Below the pieces are notes generated by a model. The model was not told where the DNA came from and ran no database searches. It saw only the letters and a list, made by a program, of their open reading frames with translations. A stretch of DNA of 64,000 nt from Alicyclobacillus sp. SO9 (lineage in GTDB: Bacteria > Bacillota > Bacilli > Alicyclobacillales > Alicyclobacillaceae): positions 682,001 to 746,000 of the forward strand of contig NZ_CP066339.1 in assembly GCF_016406125.1 (NCBI RefSeq), in the 5' to 3' direction. The position numbers and the translations under genes were made by a program. Positions within the stretch are counted from its first letter, which is position 1, and every line of letters starts with the position of its first letter. This document shows, piece after piece, positions 1 through 7,828 of this stretch.

Positions 1-1
1 C

Positions 2-727
2 ATTAATACTCACGCTCACGCCGATCACTTTGGCGGCAACGAAACCCTGCAAAAACGCGCTGACCCGCGCTTTTATGCACCTGTGGGTGAAGCAGACGTC
101 ATTCGCCGCCCTGCATGGGAGCCTCAGTATCTCTGGCAAGGCGCCGCACCGCTTCCAGATATGAGAGGAAAGTTTTTACTGGCCGCCCCCAGCCGGGTAG
201 ACGAAGTGTTCGAGAGCGGCGCATCGTTCACAATTGCAGAGCGTACATTTCAGTCGGTTGCCTTGTCTGGGCATTCCCATTACCAGTCCGGAATCCTTGT
301 GGACGGGGTGCTCTTCTGTGCTGATGCTTATTTGGATGAAAATATCACAGACAAACACGGCCTTCCGTTTTTCGTGAATTACCTTGAGACGCTGCAGAGC
401 GCAAAGCAAACAAAGACTGTGAATGCGCAGTGGTGGGTGCCTGCCCACGGTATTGTGACGGACAAACCTGGCCGAGCAGTGGATTACTATATTCATCGGT
501 TGCAGCGGGTTTTTGACTTGATTACAACTTACATTGCCGCAGAGAGGCGGACACTGGAACAGGTTGTGAGCCTGGTATGTCAGGAATTGAATTTGACTCC
601 GCGGGGCGCAGGACCGTATGCTCTAGTTCGCACGCCTGTTTCCGCATGTATCACTGCAGCGGTAGAACAAGGTCTCGTGAAACCGGTTGTTGAAGACGGA
701 TACCTATGGTTTGAAAGAGGGAATTAA
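2..727 (+). CDS. MBL-fold metallohydrolase, 5'-truncated by window edge
   Basis: The reading frame is open from base 2, so the true start lies upstream. The visible 241 residues begin inside the metallo-beta-lactamase signature: the THAHADHFGG stretch gives the HxHxDH zinc ligands. Further ligands follow in order: a histidine in LSGHSHYQ, an aspartate in FCADAY and a histidine in WVPAHG. The last 80 or so residues look like a helical winged-helix-type tail. Enzymes of this fold are zinc-dependent hydrolases (thioesters, glutathione conjugates, lactones); the substrate cannot be read from the sequence. The stop lies 4 nt before the mutY start, so the two are probably co-transcribed. Confidence 0.85.
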   Translation: MNTHAHADHFGGNETLQKRADPRFYAPVGEADVIRRPAWEPQYLWQGAAPLPDMRGKFLLAAPSRVDEVFESGASFTIAERTFQSVALSGHSHYQSGILVDGVLFCADAYLDENITDKHGLPFFVNYLETLQSAKQTKTVNAQWWVPAHGIVTDKPGRAVDYYIHRLQRVFDLITTYIAAERRTLEQVVSLVCQELNLTPRGAGPYALVRTPVSACITAAVEQGLVKPVVEDGYLWFERGN

Positions 728-731
728 GTAC

Positions 732-1976
732 ATGTGCGAAACGCAGGACACTGTTACAACGCATGTTAAAACGCAGAACGCTGTCGCGGAATCGGCACGT
801 CAGCTTGTGGACTGGTACCTTCAGAACCAGAGAAAGCTGCCCTGGAGAGAAACAAGCAATCCTTATCAGGTTTGGATTAGCGAAACGATGTTGCAACAAA
901 CTCGGGTTGAAACGGTTATCCCTTATTACTATGCCTTTCTCGAACGCTTTCCGACAATTCTCGATTTGGCAGCTGCACAAGAGTCAGAAGTAGTGAAGAT
1001 GTGGCAAGGTCTGGGTTATTATTCACGTGCAAGGAACTTACATAGGGCAGCCATCCAGGTGGCTGAGAACTACGACGGCCTGATTCCCGAGGACGCACAA
1101 AAGTTTCGAGGTCTGTCCGGAGTCGGCCCATATACCGCCGGCGCGGTGATGAGTATTGCTTTTAATCAGCCTGTTCCGGCTGTGGACGGGAATGTGCTTC
1201 GTGTCATGGCACGGTTTTTGGGGGTTCGTGAAGAAGTACGAAGCCGTCAGGCGGTCACCGTTATTACCAGTACGGTAGAGCAGTGGCTGCAGCAGGAACC
1301 CCCGAGATTGATGACGCAGGGTCTAATGGAGCTAGGTGCACTTGTCTGCACACCGCGTAATCCGGACTGCGGCAAATGCCCGATTCAAACCCGTTGCACC
1401 GCGCGTGAACTGGGTTTGACCCAGGATATTCCAGTCAGGAAAAAGAAGCCCGATAGAAAAGTGGTTCAGGTTATCGCGCTCTGGTGCCAGCAAGACGAGA
1501 AGGTTCTTTTGCAACAACGGCCGGCAACGGGTCTGCTTGCAGGCATGTGGCAATTACCGGCCAAGGAACTGCCGGCGTCAGCCCCGCTGGGTGCAGGAGC
1601 GGCACATCGGGAAGCGAAAATACTGCTCGAAGGCATGCTGGACACCAGTTTGTATGACGATAATAAGGTTGCTGGGGATAAGGTTGATACGAATAAGGTT
1701 GATACGAATACAGTGCGTGCCGAAAATTATGTAGGGTCGCAGCACAAAAGCATCGGAAAAGTGGCAGAGGGTCCTGTCCGCGACTTTCATGAAATTGCAC
1801 AGGTCAAGCATATATTTACTCATATCGAATGGCATGTACAGGTTCTGCAGCCCGTAGGCTGGCCGCTGCACAGGATTGCGGAGGGGAGAGGCCTTGTTTT
1901 CGCAGGTGAAGACAAACTCTCCGAGCTTGCGGTGCCCCGGGTTTATGACAAGTTGCTGACGTCATTTTTCGGTTAA
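732..1976 (+). CDS. mutY: A/G-specific adenine DNA glycosylase MutY
   Basis: This base-excision-repair enzyme removes adenine mispaired with 8-oxoguanine. Visible are the catalytic-domain start ETMLQQTRVETV, a helix-hairpin-helix motif (LSGVGPYTAGAV) followed by the catalytic Asp in PAVDGNVLRV, and the [4Fe-4S] cysteines in the Cx6Cx2Cx5C pattern of CTPRNPDCGKCPIQTRC. A NUDIX-like C-terminal domain for 8-oxoG recognition follows. I chose ATG 732, 12 nt after GAGGG; a TTG 45 bases upstream would overlap the previous gene. About 414 residues, normal for the family. An odd DKVDTNKVDTN repeat is inserted in the C-terminal domain (bases 1660-1712). Confidence 0.95.
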   Translation: MCETQDTVTTHVKTQNAVAESARQLVDWYLQNQRKLPWRETSNPYQVWISETMLQQTRVETVIPYYYAFLERFPTILDLAAAQESEVVKMWQGLGYYSRARNLHRAAIQVAENYDGLIPEDAQKFRGLSGVGPYTAGAVMSIAFNQPVPAVDGNVLRVMARFLGVREEVRSRQAVTVITSTVEQWLQQEPPRLMTQGLMELGALVCTPRNPDCGKCPIQTRCTARELGLTQDIPVRKKKPDRKVVQVIALWCQQDEKVLLQQRPATGLLAGMWQLPAKELPASAPLGAGAAHREAKILLEGMLDTSLYDDNKVAGDKVDTNKVDTNTVRAENYVGSQHKSIGKVAEGPVRDFHEIAQVKHIFTHIEWHVQVLQPVGWPLHRIAEGRGLVFAGEDKLSELAVPRVYDKLLTSFFG

Positions 1977-2001
1977 ATCTGTATGGGGGTGAGGTGAAGA
2001 G

Positions 2002-2646
2002 GTGGAAACGTACTCCGTATCGAGACAGGCTGTTTTACCCAAAGTGTTCTCAGGCTTGTTTCTCAGCCTGCTGACAGCGTTTGTCGGTCTGGTATTAGGG
2101 CAGTTTGTTCCGACCCCGCTGCTTTTGGTCCTGATGATTGTAGAAGTTGTCATGATTATCGCGGCAATGCTAATGCAGGGGCGAAGACAAATTGGTATGG
2201 GGTTTGTCCTGACATTCACTTTTATTTCTGGCATGACACTGTATTTGGTGGTTTCGCAGTATATCAGTCAGTTGGGCAGCTTTATTGTGCTAGAAGCAGT
2301 CGGTGTAAGTGCAGGTGCTTTCTTGATTGCTGCTATTGTTGCTGCTCAGACGTCCTTGGATTTTTCCTTTCTCGGAGGTTTTCTGTTTATCGGTCTAATG
2401 GCTGTTTTACTGATGGGATTGGTGACACTGTTTATCCCATTTTCGAACCTTGCCAATTTGATTTATGCTCTGCTTGGCATTGCCGTGTTCATCGGGTATG
2501 TGCTGTTTGACGTCAATCGGATTGCCAGGCAAGGTCTGACAGAAGCCATGGTTCCTTGGGTCGTGTTGTCCTTGTACTTGGACTTTGTCAACCTGTTTCT
2601 GTTTGTGCTCCGGCTCATGGGTATCTTGCAATCCTCCAGAAGATAA
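2002..2646 (+). CDS. Bax inhibitor-1/YccA family membrane protein
   Basis: This 214-residue protein is almost entirely hydrophobic, with six to seven predicted membrane segments. It ends with the family-typical pattern VLFDVNRIARQG followed by a YLDFVNLFLFVLRL helix. The family (TMBIM/YccA/YetJ) comprises integral membrane proteins; YetJ-type members are pH-sensitive calcium leak channels. The GTG start at 2002 sits behind a purine-rich GGGGGTGAGGTGAAGAG site. It lies 25 nt downstream of mutY, so it may share the mutY transcript. Assignment rests on overall topology plus the C-terminal motif. Confidence 0.85.
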   Translation: METYSVSRQAVLPKVFSGLFLSLLTAFVGLVLGQFVPTPLLLVLMIVEVVMIIAAMLMQGRRQIGMGFVLTFTFISGMTLYLVVSQYISQLGSFIVLEAVGVSAGAFLIAAIVAAQTSLDFSFLGGFLFIGLMAVLLMGLVTLFIPFSNLANLIYALLGIAVFIGYVLFDVNRIARQGLTEAMVPWVVLSLYLDFVNLFLFVLRLMGILQSSRR

Positions 2647-2756
2647 CAGTATAATAATCCGCAACAATGTGATGACGACGAACGGACAATACGCCTAAGA
2701 GGTCGCCGGAGACGGTGTGCTGGTCCCGAACAGATTGTCACTGATTTTGCGGGAAT

Positions 2757-2798
2757 TAAAACCTCTCGTCTTAGCAGGCGTGAGGTTTTGTTTTTCTG
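2757..2798 (+). terminator. Hairpin with U-run in the leuS leader
   Basis: AAAACCTC pairs with GAGGTTTT around a short loop (one mismatch, then two further pairs) and is followed by GTTTTTCTG. This is the shape of a Rho-independent terminator. It lies 24-65 nt upstream of leuS, so it either ends the upstream transcript or acts as an attenuator of leuS. The conserved T-box antiterminator core (GGTGG.ACCGCG) is not present in the 170-nt leader. Confidence 0.6.
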
Positions 2799-2821
2799 TG
2801 CTGCGGCAAGGAGGATAACAG

Positions 2822-5239
2822 ATGGAATATCGACCACAGGAAATCGAAAAATACTGGAAAGAGAAGTGGGGACAGCAGGGGTTGGCCCGTTTGTCAGAAG
2901 GTACGGACAAGCCCAAGTACTACTGCCTTGACATGTTTCCTTATCCGTCTGGCAGCGGGTTGCACGTGGGACATTGGCGGGGGTATACGATTTCTGACGT
3001 CTGGGGGCGCTACAAGGCCTTGCAGGGCTATCAGGTTCTGCACCCAATGGGATGGGACGCATTTGGGTTGCCTGCAGAGAACTATGCCATCGCAAACGGT
3101 GTGCACCCGGCAGAATCCACTGCAGCGAACGTCCGCAACTTCAAGCGGCAGCTTGAGGATATCGGGGCAATGTACGACTGGGATCGCGAAATTAACACAA
3201 GCGACCCGAATTACTATAAATGGACGCAATACTTTTTTACAAAGATGTTTGAACGCGGCCTGGCTTATCGCAAAAAAATGCCGATTAATTGGTGTCCAAG
3301 CTGTAAGACAGGTTTGGCAAACGAAGAAGTGGTCGACGGCAAGTGTGAGCGCTGCGGCACAGAAGTGACAAAGCGGGACATGAGCCAGTGGATGCTCAAA
3401 ATTACTGCGTATGCCGACAGGCTTCTGGATGACCTGGAGACACTGGACTGGCCGGACAAAGTAAAAAGGATGCAGTCTGCCTGGATTGGACGCAGTGAAG
3501 GGGCCCACATTTACTTTTCGGTGGACGGACATCCGGAACACCGCATTGAAGTCTTCTCCACACGCCCTGACACGCTCTATGGAGCGACGTATATGGTCTT
3601 GGCTCCAGAACATCCGCTGGTGGAGAAAATCACAAGTGACGGCCAACGGGAGGCTGTTCAAAACTACGTTCAGGAAGCCTTGAAGAAATCCAATGTGGAC
3701 AGGCAGATTGTGGACAAGACGAAGACTGGGGTGGCGACCGGGGCTAACGTGATCCACCCGTTGACAGGTGAGAAACTGCCAATTTGGATTGCGGATTACG
3801 TGTTGATGGACTATGGCACAGGTGCCATCATGGCGGTTCCCGCTCACGACGAACGAGACTTTGACTTTGCCAAGGCATTTCAACTTCCCATCCGCCAAGT
3901 CGTCTCTGAGACTGGTGTACCTGAAGCAGAAACGAAACTCTACACGGGCGACGGCACGCTGGTCAATTCAGGTGAGTTGGACGGTTTGTCCGTAGAGGCA
4001 GGCAAGAAAGCTGTTGTCAAGCGTCTGGAGGAACTGAATGCAGGTGAGTTCACTGTAAACTACCGGATGCGTGACTGGGTCTTCGCAAGGCAGCGCTACT
4101 GGGGCGAGCCCATTCCCATTGTCTACTGTGACAAATGCGGAACGCTGCCTGTACCAGAAGACCAACTGCCAGTCATGCTGCCGGAGGTGGCCAGGTACGA
4201 ACCAACGGGTACAGGTGAATCGCCGCTGGCGGCCATCGAATCCTTTGTTCACACCACTTGTCCCAACTGCGGGGGACCTGCCAGGCGGGAGACAGATACG
4301 ATGCCGCAGTGGGCGGGATCAAGCTGGTACTTCCTGCGCTATCCTGATGCACACAACAACAAGCAGCCGTTCAGCAAGAACGCTGCGAATAAGTGGCTGC
4401 CCGTAGACATGTATATCGGCGGCGTTGAGCATGCAGTCCTGCACCTGCTGTATGCGCGCTTTTTCACAAAGGTCATCTACGATCTCGGCCTGATTGACTT
4501 CGAAGAACCGTTCCAGCACCTGTTCAACCAGGGCATGATTACGCTGAACGGCGCCAAAATGAGTAAATCCAAGGGCAATATGGTAACACCTGACGAAATT
4601 ATCAAGGATTACGGCGTCGACGCCCTGCGTGTATATGAACTGTTTGTCGGACCGCCCGAAGATGAGGCGGAATGGAACACCAACGGACTGGAAGGTGTGT
4701 CACGCTTCCTGCAGCGGTACTATCGCCTGTTTACCGGCAGCGTAGCGTCTCCTGCAAAAACCCGTGATTCACTGACCAAACTGCGGCATCGGTTTATGGC
4801 AAACTTGCAGGAGAGAATGGACAGCTTCCGCTTGAATACCGCTGTCAGTGCGTTTATGGAGTATGCGAATGCACTGCAACAAGAGGCGGACAAAGGCCTG
4901 GATAAAGACACACTTACCACCATGGCTGTGGCCATTGCTCCTTTTGCACCCCATTTAGGTGAACAACTGTGGCAGGAAATGGGACACGAATCATCTGTCT
5001 TTCAAGCAGAATGGCCCACTTACGAGGAGTTGTGGCTGAAGGACGACGAAGTCGAGATTGCCATTCAAGTCAACGGCAGACTGCGGGCCCGCGCCACAGT
5101 CGAGGCCGACGGTGACCAAAGTGCAGTTCTCCAGCAGGTTAAGAAGCTGCCCGACGTTGCCGAGTGGATTGAAGGCAAAGAAATTAAAAAGGAAATTTAC
5201 GTGCCCAATCGCCTGGTGAACTTTGTTGTGAAGGGCTGA
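2822..5239 (+). CDS. leuS: Leucyl-tRNA synthetase
   Basis: Class I aminoacyl-tRNA synthetase that charges tRNA-Leu in the cytoplasm. At 805 residues it matches the Firmicutes form. It carries the HIGH-type motif as HVGHWRGY near residue 43 and the KMSKSKGN loop near residue 578. Between them are zinc-knuckle cysteines (CPSC...CERCG, then CDKCG...CPNCGG) and the CP1 editing domain with the TRPDTLYGATY threonine-rich region. ATG 2822 follows a strong AAGGAGG at spacing 8. The leader contains a terminator-like hairpin. The gene is transcribed in the direction of mutY. Confidence 0.98.
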   Translation: MEYRPQEIEKYWKEKWGQQGLARLSEGTDKPKYYCLDMFPYPSGSGLHVGHWRGYTISDVWGRYKALQGYQVLHPMGWDAFGLPAENYAIANGVHPAESTAANVRNFKRQLEDIGAMYDWDREINTSDPNYYKWTQYFFTKMFERGLAYRKKMPINWCPSCKTGLANEEVVDGKCERCGTEVTKRDMSQWMLKITAYADRLLDDLETLDWPDKVKRMQSAWIGRSEGAHIYFSVDGHPEHRIEVFSTRPDTLYGATYMVLAPEHPLVEKITSDGQREAVQNYVQEALKKSNVDRQIVDKTKTGVATGANVIHPLTGEKLPIWIADYVLMDYGTGAIMAVPAHDERDFDFAKAFQLPIRQVVSETGVPEAETKLYTGDGTLVNSGELDGLSVEAGKKAVVKRLEELNAGEFTVNYRMRDWVFARQRYWGEPIPIVYCDKCGTLPVPEDQLPVMLPEVARYEPTGTGESPLAAIESFVHTTCPNCGGPARRETDTMPQWAGSSWYFLRYPDAHNNKQPFSKNAANKWLPVDMYIGGVEHAVLHLLYARFFTKVIYDLGLIDFEEPFQHLFNQGMITLNGAKMSKSKGNMVTPDEIIKDYGVDALRVYELFVGPPEDEAEWNTNGLEGVSRFLQRYYRLFTGSVASPAKTRDSLTKLRHRFMANLQERMDSFRLNTAVSAFMEYANALQQEADKGLDKDTLTTMAVAIAPFAPHLGEQLWQEMGHESSVFQAEWPTYEELWLKDDEVEIAIQVNGRLRARATVEADGDQSAVLQQVKKLPDVAEWIEGKEIKKEIYVPNRLVNFVVKG

Positions 5240-5354
5240 GGAATTGTGAACCGGCTGAGGGTTTGCAGGGGGCCTCAATCTGCTGAGGGCGAAGGACTAT
5301 GGGCTGGTCTGCGGAAATGGATTTAGAGGTTTTAGCCTCTGCTTGTCGAACACT

Positions 5355-5384
5355 AGTCTGTGTCGAATGCTAAGTATGCAGACT
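5355..5384 (+). promoter_or_regulatory. Inverted repeat upstream of the GntR gene
   Basis: AGTCTG and CAGACT form a 6-bp inverted repeat with an 18-nt centre that contains TGTCGA. The TGTCGA word, or a one-base variant, recurs about five times between 5345 and 5421, just before the GntR regulator. This is the kind of arrangement expected for an autoregulatory operator. Binding is inference. Confidence 0.35.
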
Positions 5385-5458
5385 GTGATGTCGAATTGCG
5401 CTGTCGATTTTGAGGTCGACTGTGAGGACCATTGTCATGAAACCACGAGGTGGTGTCG

Positions 5459-6157
5459 ATGCGGACCCAAGCCTATAATGCACGAAAGTTATATATTCGC
5501 ATTGCAGATCAGATCCGCGCTGCAATCGAGCGAGGCGATCTCCGTCCAGGCGATCGCCTTCCGCCGTTGGCACAAATTGCTTCTGAATTTGGTTGCAGCC
5601 GTGCCACCGTGAGAGAAGCATTGAGTACACTAAGAGGGCAGGGCCTGGTTGAGTTTCAACATGGAAATGGAACTTATGTGCGGACAGCGTCGCTCGATAC
5701 GTGGATGGAGCCGTTGGAGGCTGCCATGCTGCTTGGGCACAGCGATGTGCTTCACCTAGTCGAAACTCAATCCGCCATTTTGGCTGGAATTGTAACTGCT
5801 GCCGCATATAGAGCGAGCGACACGGATTTTGGCAAACTGCGTCAGGCACTGTTTCAACTGGAATGCGCAGTACCGCAAGGAGAAGAAGCAATTTCGACTG
5901 AACTGGGATTTTATCTCGAATTGGGAGCCTGCTGCGGCAATTCTATCTTGGAGAACGCCCTTCGCGTGTTACTCGAGGCGATGCGCAGCAGTTTGCGATT
6001 GTTAACACCGGTATTGGGACCAAGTAAAGAGCTGTGCCGACAGGTGTTTGATTGTGTTGTCAACGGGCAAGTGGAAGCATCCAGAGACTTGTTGTTAAGC
6101 CACGGAGACAAGCTCCGGGAAACAGTACTGTCTCTGTATGAGCAGGGGTTGACTTAA
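5459..6157 (+). CDS. GntR-family transcriptional regulator (FadR/FCD type)
   Basis: The N-terminal 70 residues form a GntR winged helix: IADQIRAAIERGDLRPGDRLPP, then SRATVREALSTLRGQGLV and the wing residues. The remaining 160 residues are all-helical and resemble an FCD ligand-binding domain, which in relatives binds small organic acids. ATG 5459 has CGAGGTGG about 7 nt upstream; the GTGs at 5450 and 5453 are less well placed. It stands alone after leuS, so its regulon cannot be told from neighbours. It may control itself through the repeats in its 5' region. Confidence 0.88.
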   Translation: MRTQAYNARKLYIRIADQIRAAIERGDLRPGDRLPPLAQIASEFGCSRATVREALSTLRGQGLVEFQHGNGTYVRTASLDTWMEPLEAAMLLGHSDVLHLVETQSAILAGIVTAAAYRASDTDFGKLRQALFQLECAVPQGEEAISTELGFYLELGACCGNSILENALRVLLEAMRSSLRLLTPVLGPSKELCRQVFDCVVNGQVEASRDLLLSHGDKLRETVLSLYEQGLT

Positions 6158-6191
6158 TTGAATTTGGGCTCGGGAAAATTAACAATTTAAC

Positions 6192-6220
6192 TTTCACTTT
6201 TCTGTGCGTTTGTGTATAAT
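6192..6220 (+). promoter_or_regulatory. Sigma-A-type promoter
   Basis: A perfect TATAAT (6215-6220) lies 17 nt after TTTCAC, a weak -35. The -10 ends 48 nt before the start codon of the small nucleotide-binding-domain gene at 6269. Confidence 0.55.
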
Positions 6221-6268
6221 AGAAATGTAAGCGCTGTCATGAATCAATGCGCAAGGGGAGAGGCAGCC

Positions 6269-6694
6269 ATGCAAAACACACTGATTGCTTCATTTGGAAA
6301 AGAAGGCATTTCACTGTACCAGCATTTGACCGATCTCGGACACCGGGTGCAAGTCCTCGATTGCTTTGATGACTATCATAGAAGGCTGACGCGTTGGTAC
6401 AAGAAGGACACATTATTGCCGATTGAAGGACACCGTACCAATGTGACTCAAGAAGTCTCCAAACACCACTATGATCTGGCCATTGTTATAGCCATGCAGG
6501 ATTTTGTGCGGACCGCTTTAATTACTCAGTCACTGCGTGAGGCTGGGGTTAGCAACGTTGTTGTTGTGACAAAAGACAGTACAAATCGTTCTGTATTTCG
6601 CCGTTTAGGTGCACATAAGGTTGTTGTTGCCGAGGATGAGGAACAGCTGTGGATCCAGCTGGATCGGGCCTTGGTCGAATACATGCCAGCTTAA
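6269..6694 (+). CDS. Small NAD(P)-binding (RCK/TrkA-N-like) domain protein
   Basis: This 141-residue protein has alternating strands and helices of a Rossmann-type fold: a hydrophobic strand followed by SFGKEGISLYQHL, then VQVLDC, then LAIVIAMQDFVRTALITQSLREAG and NVVVVTKD. This resembles the TrkA-N domain that gates potassium transporters, but there is no second TrkA-C domain and no adjacent transporter gene. It could be an orphan regulatory subunit. ATG 6269 follows AAGGGGAGAGG. A TATAAT promoter precedes it and a strong hairpin follows, so it is monocistronic. Confidence 0.6.
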   Translation: MQNTLIASFGKEGISLYQHLTDLGHRVQVLDCFDDYHRRLTRWYKKDTLLPIEGHRTNVTQEVSKHHYDLAIVIAMQDFVRTALITQSLREAGVSNVVVVTKDSTNRSVFRRLGAHKVVVAEDEEQLWIQLDRALVEYMPA

Positions 6695-6774
6695 GACACT
6701 CAGTTCTAAGGCGCACGTAGCAAAACTTTTCCTGCACAGCGCCGCTCGTCATAGCATGACAAATGTAAAGATAG

Positions 6775-6820
6775 GGCAGTCCCGCCGTTCATTGCTCGTT
6801 GTGAGCGGCTGGGCTGCCTT
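6775..6820 (+). terminator. Rho-independent terminator
   Basis: GGCAGTCCCGCCG and CGGCTGGGCTGCC form a GC-rich, slightly imperfect 13-bp stem followed by TTTCATTTTCTCTT. It lies 80 nt after the small nucleotide-binding-domain gene and closes its transcript. Confidence 0.7.
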
Positions 6821-6844
6821 TCATTTTCTCTTGTAATCCGGCAC

Positions 6845-6914
6845 GCTGGCGGGACTGGACTGGCTGGACTGGACTGGACTGGCTGGACTGGACTGGCTGG
6901 ACTGGACTGGCTGA
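6845..6914. repeat. GGACT/GGCT microsatellite
   Basis: About 70 bases are built from GGACT units interrupted by GGCT, forming a 14- to 19-bp higher-order unit repeated about four times. The equivalent place before the second block copy (7341-7355) has only a single GGACTGGGCT, so the array expanded in one copy. Confidence 0.9.
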
Positions 6915-6934
6915 GTGCGGTGAGCTGGCTGCCA

Positions 6935-7218
6935 GGGAGCTTAGTGTCTGAAAAGATCCCTATCTGTGGATGGGCCATGCCATAGGGATCGCAAAGATCC
7001 CTAATGCCTGTGGCCCGGGAGATTAGTGTCATGAAGGATCCTTAATGCGGGGAGAGGCAGGGTGGTGCGTGGGTGATAGGGATCAACGGGATCGCTATTG
7101 TAAAAGGCCTCTTGGCAATAGGGATCGAATCGATCACTATCATCGGAGGAGCATCGTAATAGGGATCAATGGGATCCCTAAGGAATGCGGCAACCGAACA
7201 TATGCGACGAGAGCGAGA
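6935..7218. repeat. 285-bp direct repeat, copy 1, with GATC palindromes
   Basis: This block starts GGGAGCTTAGTGTCTG and ends near GACGAGAGCGAG. It matches 7361-7643 with only scattered differences. It contains several short palindromic words of the TAGGGATC / GATCCCTA and GATCACTATC type. No credible gene lies between 6837 and 7828: the open frames there merely read through the repeats. Confidence 0.9.
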
Positions 7219-7360
7219 GCTCGCATGAGTGTCTTTGACGCAACAAGCACCATATTTAGCCGTTGAAGGAGGTAAGTGTATAAAGAGCACTTTACCGCCG
7301 GTATTTTTCTTCGATCCCGTTCGTTCATCCGGCACCGTGGCCGGACTGGGCTGGGTGCCC

Positions 7361-7643
7361 GGGAGCTTAGTGTCTGAAAAGATCCCTATCTGCGGATGGG
7401 CCATGCCATAGGGATCGCAAAGGTCCCTAATGCCTGTGGCCCGGGAGATTAGTGTCATGAAGGATCCCTAATGCGGGAGAGGCAGGGTGGTGCGTGGGTG
7501 ATAGGGATCAACGGGATCGCTATTGTAGAGGGCCTGTTGGCAATAGGGATCGAATCGATCACTATCATCGGAGAAGCATCGTAATAGGGATCAATGGGAT
7601 CCCTAAGGAATGCGGCACCCCGAACATATGCGACGAGAGCGAG
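7361..7643. repeat. 285-bp direct repeat, copy 2
   Basis: Second copy of the block at 6935-7218, in the same orientation and separated from it by about 140 bases of non-repeated sequence. The GATC-centred words are conserved between the copies. The block ends about 185 bases upstream of the MFS transporter. Confidence 0.9.
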
Positions 7644-7828
7644 ACGCGAGACGCCATCCCCCACTGTGAACGTGAGGAATGCAACTCTTCCGCTTATCTT
7701 CGTCTAATCTTCTTCCGCCATCCCCCTGACGCGGCTGACCTGCAGATTAAATATACGGAAAATTCAAACCTAGAACATCTGTTCGTATTATGGCATACTG
7801 AAGCTTAAGTAATTGGAGGTCGTATGCC

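Noticed and set aside
2650-2821. T-box riboswitch upstream of leuS
   Set aside because: The conserved GGTGG.ACCGCG antiterminator core is absent; only a terminator-like hairpin can be supported.
7042-7664. Open frames with DPY/IPI repeats upstream of the MFS gene
   Set aside because: They are read-throughs of the GATC repeat blocks on either strand.
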